Assembly: GCA_023388205.1 (NCBI GenBank)
Contig: JAEWGS010000072.1
Location: 1 to 10,359 of the forward strand
Direction of reading: 5' to 3'
Length of the DNA: 10,359 nt
Source of the DNA: Bacillota bacterium
GTDB lineage: Bacteria; Bacillota; Clostridia; Saccharofermentanales; Fastidiosipilaceae
The position numbers and the translations under genes were made by a program. Positions 1 through 5,284 of the stretch are shown here, piece after piece (position 1 is the stretch's first letter; each line of letters opens with the position of its first letter). Below the pieces are notes generated by a model. It made no database searches, had not been told where the DNA came from, and saw only the letters and a program-made list of their open reading frames with translations.

Positions 1-72
1 TTCATTAACCATTATCCAAGAAAAATACTCGAGGGCAACACCGCACTCAGCTATGGCTTAACCCGGATATAA
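1..72 (+). CDS. Possible C-terminal end of an IS30-type transposase (partial)
   Basis: The frame beginning at base 1 is open for 23 codons and stops at 70-72, so it could be the 3' end of a gene that starts outside the window. The visible peptide begins FINHYPRKIL. It resembles the I-N-N-R/Y-P-R-K-x-L motif near the C-terminus of IS30-family transposases, which lies after the last catalytic glutamate. The following residues (NTALSYGLTRI) match the usual family ending less well. The AT-rich stretch near 96-130 could hold a terminal inverted repeat, but the partner end is outside the window. The call rests on one short motif and could be chance; the catalytic residues are not visible. Confidence 0.33.
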   Translation, partial: FINHYPRKILEGNTALSYGLTRI

Positions 73-152
73 TGAAAGGCCTGACGTTGTACAGAAAATC
101 CATTTCATTTTAACTTGCACTTTGCGGTCCACGCGAAGCAAAAAAAATTTCA

Positions 153-181
153 TTGACAAATAATCATGCGTCAACGATAAT
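153..181 (+). promoter_or_regulatory. Strong sigma-A-type promoter (P1)
   Basis: A perfect -35 box TTGACA (153-158) is followed by a 17-base spacer and the -10 box GATAAT (176-181), one mismatch from consensus. Transcription would start near 185-188. No gene follows directly; the next strong element is an intrinsic terminator at 287-345. P1 may therefore drive a short untranslated RNA, or act as an outward promoter beside a possible insertion sequence end. The assignment is from sequence match only. Confidence 0.6.
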
Positions 182-186
182 ACGAA

Positions 187-345
187 ACCCACCTCATCGA
201 AAAGAAACTCAGATGAGGCTTGACGAGCTTCAAGTCGGCGTACCTCCATGCGTCCAAGCTAGAAGCTTACCAACAGTGAAGAATAGAACAAACACATCCG
301 AGGTCATTTTTATATGATGTCCTCGTTGTATTGTGTTTGTTTTTT
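187..345 (+). ncRNA. Candidate small RNA or structured leader, about 160 nt
   Basis: This segment runs from the predicted P1 start to the end of a strong intrinsic terminator and contains no convincing reading frame. It shows consecutive small hairpins. CCTCATC (192-198) pairs with GATGAGG (212-218). CTTGA (219-223) pairs with TCAAG (230-234). Bases 237-242 pair with 249-254, including two G-U pairs, around the loop CCTCCA. AAGC (256-259) pairs with GCTT (265-268). The terminator stem follows. Bases 243-250 (CCTCCATG) are the exact reverse complement of 389-396, the Shine-Dalgarno region of the next gene. It matches no RNA family I recognise. It could be a trans-acting RNA, a leader read through into the downstream gene, or a chance combination. 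Confidence 0.4.
287..345 (+). terminator. Intrinsic terminator with a long two-part stem
   Basis: The outer arms AACAAACACA (287-296) and TGTGTTTGTT (332-341) are perfectly complementary. Inside them CGAGG (299-303) pairs with CCTCG (321-325). The pairing continues through CAT (305-307) and ATG (317-319) with one T-T mismatch. A run of six T (340-345) closes the element. It would end transcripts from P1 or from a gene left of the window. Confidence 0.75.
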
Positions 346-372
346 GCGCGTTTGGAATTTTTTCTCTATAAT
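344..372 (+). promoter_or_regulatory. Promoter of the DUF1846 gene (P2)
   Basis: A perfect TATAAT -10 box lies at 367-372. The base run 17 nt upstream is TTGCGC (344-349), a half-matching -35 box. Transcription would begin near 379, giving a 5' leader of only about 25 nt before the start codon at 405. The -35 box overlaps the T-run of the preceding terminator, so the two elements are packed end to end. Confidence 0.65.
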
Positions 373-391
373 GGGCAAATTGTTTTTACAT

Positions 392-396
392 GGAGG
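392..396 (+). promoter_or_regulatory. Shine-Dalgarno site that decides the DUF1846 start
   Basis: GGAGG sits 8 nt before ATG at 405. An in-frame ATG at 390-392 overlaps this site and has no Shine-Dalgarno sequence of its own, so 405 is the likely start. The neighbourhood CATGGAGG (389-396) is exactly complementary to 243-250 in the upstream structured region. Confidence 0.8.
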
Positions 397-404
397 ATCA
401 CCCT

Positions 405-1901
405 ATGAGTTATTTCAAAAATCGTGGCTTTGACTCGTCACATTACCTCGCCGAGCAAAGTCGCTTTATCATGGAACGTGCCCAACGCTACGATAAGCTA
501 TACCTTGAAGTCGGTGGCAAAATGCTGGGCGATCTACATGCGATGCGCGTGCTTCCTGGCTTTGAACCGGATATTAAGATTCAAATGCTCCAAAGACTCA
601 AGGATGACCTCGAAATCATCATCTGCATCTACGCCGGTGATATTGAACAGAACAAGATTCGCGGAGACTACGGGATCAGCTATGACCTCGACGTTTTTCG
701 TATGATTGATGAATTTAAGCGCCGCGGCCTACTCGTCAGCTCCGTCTGCGTGACGCGCTACCAAGATCAGCCCTCCGTGCGGATCTTCATGAATAAGTTG
801 GAACGCCGCGGCATCCGCGTCTACGTACACCGCCCGACCAAAGGCTATCCCCTTGATGTCGACACCATCTGCAGTGAAGAAGGCTACGGACAAAACGCCT
901 ACATTGAGACGACTCGCTCTGTTGTCGTCGTGACGGCGCCTGGCCCCAACAGCGGCAAACTCGCCACCTGTCTATCTCAGCTGTACCACGAGACCAAACT
1001 CGGCCATCATGCCGGCTACTCCAAATTTGAAACTTTCCCCATTTGGAGTCTCCCGCTCAAGCATCCCGTCAACGTCGCTTACGAAGCCGCCACAGCCGAT
1101 CTGGCCGACGTCAACATGATCGACTCTTTTCATCTCGAAGCAACAGGTGAAAGTGCCGTCAACTATAACCGTGATATCGAAGCTTATCCCTTACTCAAGC
1201 GAATTTTAGAGCGCATCACCTTTCAAAATGCAGAATATCGCTCGCCGACTGAAATGGGCGTCAACCGCGCGGGCTTTGCCATCATCGATGACGCTGTTTG
1301 TCAGGAAGCTGCCCGCCAGGAAATTTTGAGACGCTATCTCAAAGCGCTCTCAGACTATAAGGAAGGTACGGCCGACGACCGCAGCGTTCAACTGTGCAAA
1401 ATGCTCGTTGAAGATCAAAATCTCTCCCCCGAAGATCGCCCTTGCCTTCGCGCTGCAAGACAATACGTTTCAGATCACCCCGATATCCAAGATGCCGCTG
1501 CTATCGAGCTCGAAGATGGCCGCTTAATCACCGGCAAGTCAAGTCCTTTGATGACTTCTGTCGCCGCGATGCTCCTTAATGCGCTCAAATCCTTGAGCGG
1601 CATTGATGATCGCATGGATCTCTTGTCGCCCCTCGTGCTCAAGCCCATTCGCGATCTCAAATCTCAACTAAATAACAACCGCGATCTCCCTCTCGACGCT
1701 TCGGAAGTTTTGCTCGCCCTCTCTGTTTCTGCCCTGAATCCCATGTCGGCTTACGCACTTCAAGGTCTTCCTCAACTCAAAAGCTGCCAGTGTCACGCCA
1801 CCGTTATGCTGCAAAAGTCTGATCGCACGCTCCTGAGCAAGCTCGGCATCGACTTTACCAATGACCCTAATTTTGCAAACGAACAGCTGTTCAACGGTTA
1901 A
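405..1901 (+). CDS. DUF1846 / UPF0371 family protein
   Basis: The predicted product has 498 residues, close to the usual length of this family (about 490-505), and appears complete. Recognisable family stretches are the N-terminal GFDSSHYL, the block from VGGK (36-39) through HAMRVLPG (45-52), DIEQNKIRGDYGI (79-91), and the glycine-rich TAPGPNSGK (177-185) followed by LATCLSQLYHE. The glycine-rich loop looks like a nucleotide-binding loop, but its spacing does not fit the standard Walker A pattern. A conserved PTEMGVN lies at 281-287. No signal peptide or membrane segment is visible, so it should be cytosolic. Structures are known for the family, but I know of no established biochemical role. 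It is transcribed alone, from P2 to the terminator at 1975-2008, and its neighbours give no firm functional hint. Translation may be influenced by the upstream complementary element. Confidence 0.9.
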   Translation: MSYFKNRGFDSSHYLAEQSRFIMERAQRYDKLYLEVGGKMLGDLHAMRVLPGFEPDIKIQMLQRLKDDLEIIICIYAGDIEQNKIRGDYGISYDLDVFRMIDEFKRRGLLVSSVCVTRYQDQPSVRIFMNKLERRGIRVYVHRPTKGYPLDVDTICSEEGYGQNAYIETTRSVVVVTAPGPNSGKLATCLSQLYHETKLGHHAGYSKFETFPIWSLPLKHPVNVAYEAATADLADVNMIDSFHLEATGESAVNYNRDIEAYPLLKRILERITFQNAEYRSPTEMGVNRAGFAIIDDAVCQEAARQEILRRYLKALSDYKEGTADDRSVQLCKMLVEDQNLSPEDRPCLRAARQYVSDHPDIQDAAAIELEDGRLITGKSSPLMTSVAAMLLNALKSLSGIDDRMDLLSPLVLKPIRDLKSQLNNNRDLPLDASEVLLALSVSALNPMSAYALQGLPQLKSCQCHATVMLQKSDRTLLSKLGIDFTNDPNFANEQLFNG

Positions 1902-1974
1902 GCTCGCCAGGCCAGCTTAAGCCTAAACTTTTTAATCCGCCCTTCTTTCAATGGGCTTGAATCTTGCAGCAACG

Positions 1975-2008
1975 AGCCAAGTCAGTCTCCAATTGACTTG
2001 GCTTTTTT
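1975..2008 (+). terminator. Intrinsic terminator of the DUF1846 gene
   Basis: AGCCAAGTCA (1975-1984) and TGACTTGGCT (1994-2003) form a perfect 10-bp stem with a 9-nt loop, followed by six T (2003-2008). It lies about 70 nt after the stop codon and separates this gene from the pnt operon. Confidence 0.9.
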
Positions 2009-2210
2009 ACTTGTATCTTTTCTGAATCAGCGCCCCAAAAAAGGCTTTTTCTCTAGACCGTTAAAGGCTTTTCCCAAAGTCCTCTTAAGATAAAATCCTA
2101 GATCTTGCGCATATATCACTTTTTCACAGATAAAGCTCGTTAAAATAGAAATCAAAGCGTCTCGTATTCCATCTCGAACGAGCGTCATATTAATAGAAAG
2201 AGGATTTTCT
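2009..2210 (+). other. Intergenic leader and presumed promoter region of the pnt operon
   Basis: This is the part of the 1902-2210 gap that follows the terminator. It is AT-rich and must contain the promoter of pntAA-pntAB-pntB, but no box pair is convincing. The best candidates are TTGCGC (2105-2110) with GATAAA (2129-2134) at an 18-base spacer, and isolated TAAAAT boxes at 2091-2096 and 2141-2146 with poor -35 regions. A 10-bp direct repeat lies at 2040-2072. The ribosome site AGAGG (2199-2203) precedes the pntAA start by 7 nt. I see no riboswitch or known operator, and no convincing gene on either strand. Confidence 0.4.
2040..2072 (+). repeat. Direct repeat AAAGGCTTTT, two copies upstream of pntAA
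   Basis: The 10-mer AAAGGCTTTT occurs at 2040-2049 and 2063-2072, offset by 23 bp, roughly two helical turns. Side-by-side copies on one DNA face can be a regulator site, but the word is simple and AT-rich, so chance is possible. I match it to no known regulator. Confidence 0.3.
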
Positions 2211-3428
2211 ATGTTCAACATTTACGTTGCCCATGAGCCTCAAGGTGAGCCCCGTGTCACCCTCATTCCAAAGCATGTCAAGGCTTTGATTCAAATGGGG
2301 TACAGCGTTTCCATCGAAACTCAAGCTGGCCTTTTATCTGGTTATATCGATGAGGACTATGAAAAAGTGGGCGCTTCTATTGTTCCTGAACAAGACGATG
2401 CGCGTCGCCTGGCTCGCGGTAAGGCACAGCTGCTTTGCCGCCTTCAAAAACCGGAAATCAAAGATCTTGACGGTTTTTCTAAAGGTTGCATCCACCTGTC
2501 TTTTTTAGATCCCTTTTTCTCTCCAGACCTCTTGAAGGAGCTTGCTCGCCGCGGTTTCGAAGCGCTCAGTCTTGAAATGATTCCGCGCAGCACTATCGCA
2601 CAAAAAATGGATGTCCTTAGCTCACAAGCTTCTCTCGCCGGATACGCAGCCGTACTCCAAGCCGCCTCAAGGCTCCCCAAAGTTTTCCCCATGATGATGA
2701 CCCCTTCCGGAAACATTTCCCCAGCCCGTGTCTTTATCATTGGTGTAGGGGTAGCTGGCCTGCAGGCCATCGCGACGGCCAAACGTCTTGGCGCCCGCGT
2801 AGAAGCCTTTGATACGCGCCCACAGGTCGAAGAGCAAGTTCGATCCCTCGGCGCGCGCTTCGTCCAGATTGACCTCGGAGAAACCGGTGAATCCTCAGGG
2901 GGCTACGCCAAGGAACTCAGTGCCGAGCAGCTCGCCAAGCAGCAAGAAGCTCAAGCTCGCGTCTGTGCTCAAAGTGACATCGTCATTACTACAGCCAAAG
3001 TTTTTGGACGAAAATCGCCTCGGCTCATTCCTGAATCCGTCCTCGCTCAAATGAAACCAGGGTCGATCGTGATCGATCTTGCAGTTGCTGGCGGAGGCAA
3101 CGTTGAAGGTTCCGTCAACGGAGAAGAAGTCGTCACACCTAACGGGGTTCGTATTTTAGGGCTTGACCAGGCGGAGCGCTTAGTCGCCAAGGATGCGTCC
3201 GACATGCTCTCTGGAAATATTTTTGCTTTTATCGAGCACTTTACGCTGCAAGAGACTGTCCCTGACGCTTCTCAGGCTTCCGCAGCTCCCAATTCCCCCG
3301 ACACTTCACAAACAAACACTGCGCCACAAAAGTGTGTTCACTTAAATCTATCCACCTCAGATCCCATTATCGAATCCTGCCGCATCACCCAAAATGGCCA
3401 GATCGTTCACCCCAAGTTTCAAGCTTAA
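2211..3428 (+). CDS. pntAA: NAD(P) transhydrogenase subunit alpha part 1 (domain I, NAD(H)-binding)
   Basis: This 405-residue soluble subunit binds NAD(H) and exchanges hydride with NADP(H) held by PntB, at the cytoplasmic face of the proton-translocating transhydrogenase. The N-terminal half shows the alanine dehydrogenase/PntA fold signature. PRSTIAQKMDVLSSQ (125-139) supplies Arg126, Gln131, Asp134 and Ser137, matching the Rhodospirillum rubrum domain I nicotinamide-site residues with an offset of one. The Rossmann loop GVGVAG (178-183) is followed by Asp201, expected to hold the adenine ribose. DLAVAGGGN (289-297) and the DASDMLSGNIFAF stretch complete the fold. Residues about 345-373 are an Ala/Ser/Thr/Pro-rich linker before a short tail, making the protein slightly longer than the roughly 384-residue R. 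rubrum subunit. The start is supported by AGAGG 7 nt upstream. It is first of three co-directional genes; pntAB follows after 19 bp. Confidence 0.95.
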   Translation: MFNIYVAHEPQGEPRVTLIPKHVKALIQMGYSVSIETQAGLLSGYIDEDYEKVGASIVPEQDDARRLARGKAQLLCRLQKPEIKDLDGFSKGCIHLSFLDPFFSPDLLKELARRGFEALSLEMIPRSTIAQKMDVLSSQASLAGYAAVLQAASRLPKVFPMMMTPSGNISPARVFIIGVGVAGLQAIATAKRLGARVEAFDTRPQVEEQVRSLGARFVQIDLGETGESSGGYAKELSAEQLAKQQEAQARVCAQSDIVITTAKVFGRKSPRLIPESVLAQMKPGSIVIDLAVAGGGNVEGSVNGEEVVTPNGVRILGLDQAERLVAKDASDMLSGNIFAFIEHFTLQETVPDASQASAAPNSPDTSQTNTAPQKCVHLNLSTSDPIIESCRITQNGQIVHPKFQA

Positions 3429-3447
3429 ACTTTAGAAAGGATACTTT

Positions 3448-3741
3448 ATGCCACTCTTACTTTTGCTGTTCGTTTTTATCCTCGCTGCTTTTCTCGGCTT
3501 TGAGCTCATCGTCAAAGTTCCCTCCCAGCTTCACACGCCCCTCATGAGCGGCACCAACGCCATTTCGGGCATCACACTCATCGGTGCTTTGATCGTCTGC
3601 GCAACACAGCCACCCATGAGCTTCGGCATGATCGTCGGCTTAATCGCCATCGTATTTGCCACAATCAACGTCGTCGGCGGTTATCTCGTCACAGATCGCA
3701 TGCTCAAGATGTTTAAGAAGAAAGAAGGGACCAAAAAATGA
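3448..3741 (+). CDS. pntAB: NAD(P) transhydrogenase subunit alpha part 2 (membrane piece)
   Basis: The 97-residue protein is the small membrane subunit that, in unsplit enzymes such as that of Escherichia coli, forms the C-terminal end of PntA. It has three hydrophobic helices, about 3-22, 37-54 and 58-84, and ends in a basic tail (KMFKKKEGTKK). The hallmark stretch GFELIVKVPSQLHTPLMSG (17-35) followed by TNAISGI is highly conserved in the family. At the position where the Thermus thermophilus subunit carries a membrane histidine (His42) this protein has Ser40, as in E. coli. The ribosome site AGAAAGGA (3434-3441) lies 6 nt before the start. The stop overlaps the pntB start by four bases (ATGA), suggesting translational coupling and matched subunit amounts. 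Confidence 0.95.
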   Translation: MPLLLLLFVFILAAFLGFELIVKVPSQLHTPLMSGTNAISGITLIGALIVCATQPPMSFGMIVGLIAIVFATINVVGGYLVTDRMLKMFKKKEGTKK

Positions 3742-5147
3742 ACACGCCCATCATGATTGCTTATATGATCTCTGCCGTTTTCTTCATCTTCGGCATCAAA
3801 AGACTTTCGAGATCTCAAACCGCCCGCCAAGGTAATTTCCTGTCCCTCATCGGTATGCTCATCGCAGTCGTCGCGGTCTTATTCCAAAGTGATGTCCGTT
3901 CAGGTTTTTCGCCTCAGCTTCTTCAAAACAATTACTTCTGGATGTTCATCGCCCTCGTCATCGGCTCTGTTATCGGCCTCATCCAAGCACTTCGCGTTCA
4001 GATGATTGCGATGCCCCAGCTTGTTGCTCTCTTCAATGGTTTTGGGGGTCTCTCTTCCATGCTCGTCGCCTGCTCAGAATTTGCAAGAACCTTGCATCAA
4101 ACACAAGGCGACTTCATCTCACTCCTTTCTCTCGCGCTGACCATTCTCATCGGTGCGGTGACTTTCACGGGTTCTGTCATCGCTTATGCCAAACTCGCAG
4201 ATAAAATGAAAGGTGCACCGATCATTCTTCCCTATCATCGTCTGATCAACGTGGGGCTCATTCTTGTCTGCCTCACCTTGAGCATTCTCTACGCGCTATT
4301 TCCCGGAAGTGTAGCGCTCAAATTACTCCTCATCTTGCCCATTCTCATTTTGTCGCTCATTCTCGGTTACACCTTCGTGGTGCGCATCGGCGGCGGTGAT
4401 ATGCCCGTAGTCATTTCCTTACTCAACGCCTTTTCAGGGCTCGCGGCTTCGATGGCTGGTTTTGCGCTAAACAACACCGTTTTGGTCGTCGCTGGCTGTC
4501 TCGTCGGTGCTTCCGGCGTCATCCTGACGCTCATCATGTGCAAAGCGATGAACAAGTCCGCCTACAAGCTCTTCTTTGGTAAAGACGCTAAACAAGACGC
4601 CAATCAGAAGCAGCTGAGCGAGCCCAAAGCGCTCTCGGTTGAAGATGCCTATCTCGTGCTCGAAGCTGCAAACTCGGTCGCGATCATCCCTGGCTACGGA
4701 ATGGCCGTCGCACAAGCCCAACACGTCATCAAAGAGCTAAGCGAAAAACTACAGGCAAACGGCTGCGAAGTCACTTTTATTATTCACCCGGTCGCTGGAC
4801 GCATGCCCGGACACATGAACGTTCTCTTGGCTGAAGCAGATGTCGATTACGAACAGCTGCGCACCATGGATGAAATGAATCCCATGATGCCCCAAATGGA
4901 CGTCGCGATTGTCATCGGTGCCAACGACGTGGTCAACCCCGCAGCTGAAACCGATGAAAGCTCTCCCATCTACGGTATGCCCATTATCAAAGCGCATGAA
5001 GCGCGCACCGTCTTTGTTTTGAAGCGCGGCAAAGGCAAAGGTTATTCAGGTGTCGAAAATGAACTCTTCTCCATGGAGCAAACGCGTATGCTCTACGGGG
5101 ATGCCAAACAAACGATCACCGCTTTGGTCCATCAGTTTGAAGAATAA
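3738..5147 (+). CDS. pntB: NAD(P) transhydrogenase subunit beta (membrane domain and NADP(H)-binding domain III)
   Basis: The 469-residue protein combines about nine membrane helices (roughly residues 5-268) with a C-terminal NADP(H)-binding domain (about 300-469). The enzyme couples proton movement across the membrane to hydride transfer between NAD(H) and NADP(H), usually yielding NADPH. Domain III shows GYGMAVAQAQH (319-329), HPVAGRMPGHMNVLLAEA (350-367), GANDVVNPAAETD (394-406) and KRGKGKGYSG (429-438). Lys429, Arg430 and Tyr436 match E. coli Lys424, Arg425 and Tyr431 around the NADP 2'-phosphate; the intervening loop is more basic than the usual KRSM form. In the membrane part Asp221 and Asn230 match conserved E. 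coli Asp213 and Asn222. The residue equivalent to E. coli proton-channel His91 is Asn100, and PntAB does not carry the alternative histidine. A purine-rich site (3722-3730) inside pntAB precedes the overlapping start. It is last in the operon; a terminator follows. Confidence 0.96.
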   Translation: MNTPIMIAYMISAVFFIFGIKRLSRSQTARQGNFLSLIGMLIAVVAVLFQSDVRSGFSPQLLQNNYFWMFIALVIGSVIGLIQALRVQMIAMPQLVALFNGFGGLSSMLVACSEFARTLHQTQGDFISLLSLALTILIGAVTFTGSVIAYAKLADKMKGAPIILPYHRLINVGLILVCLTLSILYALFPGSVALKLLLILPILILSLILGYTFVVRIGGGDMPVVISLLNAFSGLAASMAGFALNNTVLVVAGCLVGASGVILTLIMCKAMNKSAYKLFFGKDAKQDANQKQLSEPKALSVEDAYLVLEAANSVAIIPGYGMAVAQAQHVIKELSEKLQANGCEVTFIIHPVAGRMPGHMNVLLAEADVDYEQLRTMDEMNPMMPQMDVAIVIGANDVVNPAAETDESSPIYGMPIIKAHEARTVFVLKRGKGKGYSGVENELFSMEQTRMLYGDAKQTITALVHQFEE

Positions 5148-5179
5148 AGGATCAAACGCTCAAGGGTTCAATACAAATC

Positions 5180-5280
5180 TTCAATAACTCAAGAGAGGAG
5201 AGGCTCCGTCTTTCAAAGATGCGGAGCCTTTTTTATGCGCCTCTAGAAGCAATCCATACGCTCACAGCATTTCAATAACT
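5180..5280 (+). repeat. Direct repeat TTCAATAACT flanking the pnt terminator
   Basis: Identical 10-mers lie at 5180-5189 and 5271-5280, one on each side of the terminator hairpin in the short convergent gap. They might be remnants of a small duplication or insertion, or chance in AT-rich DNA. No mobile element lies between them. Confidence 0.25.
5201..5234 (+). terminator. Intrinsic terminator of the pnt operon
   Basis: AGGCTCCG (5201-5208) pairs with CGGAGCCT (5222-5229), with a 13-nt interior that can pair partly, followed by six T (5229-5234). On the minus strand the same stem is not followed by a T-run, so it should work well only for the pnt transcript. No separate terminator for the convergent surface-protein gene is visible between 5148 and 5284. 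Confidence 0.88.
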
Positions 5281-5284
5281 TAAT

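Noticed and set aside
58..249. Minus-strand open frame of 63 codons in the left intergenic region
   Set aside because: It has no Shine-Dalgarno site before its start, no recognisable motif, and overlaps the promoter and hairpins read on the other strand.
213..317. Plus-strand 34-codon frame (begins MRLDELQVGV) inside the candidate small RNA
   Set aside because: There is no good ribosome site, its start lies in a hairpin arm, and its stop falls inside the terminator stem. A leader peptide cannot be excluded.
390..404. Earlier in-frame ATG for the DUF1846 gene
   Set aside because: It overlaps the Shine-Dalgarno site that serves the ATG at 405, and the extra residues MEDHP are not part of the family start.
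933..959. Walker A ATP-binding motif in the DUF1846 protein
   Set aside because: GPNSGK has three rather than four residues between the first Gly and the GK pair, and no Ser or Thr follows the Lys.
1898..1920. Hairpin TTAAGCT/AGCTTAA across the DUF1846 stop codon
   Set aside because: The stem is short, and the T-run is not adjacent; the much stronger terminator follows at 1975-2008.
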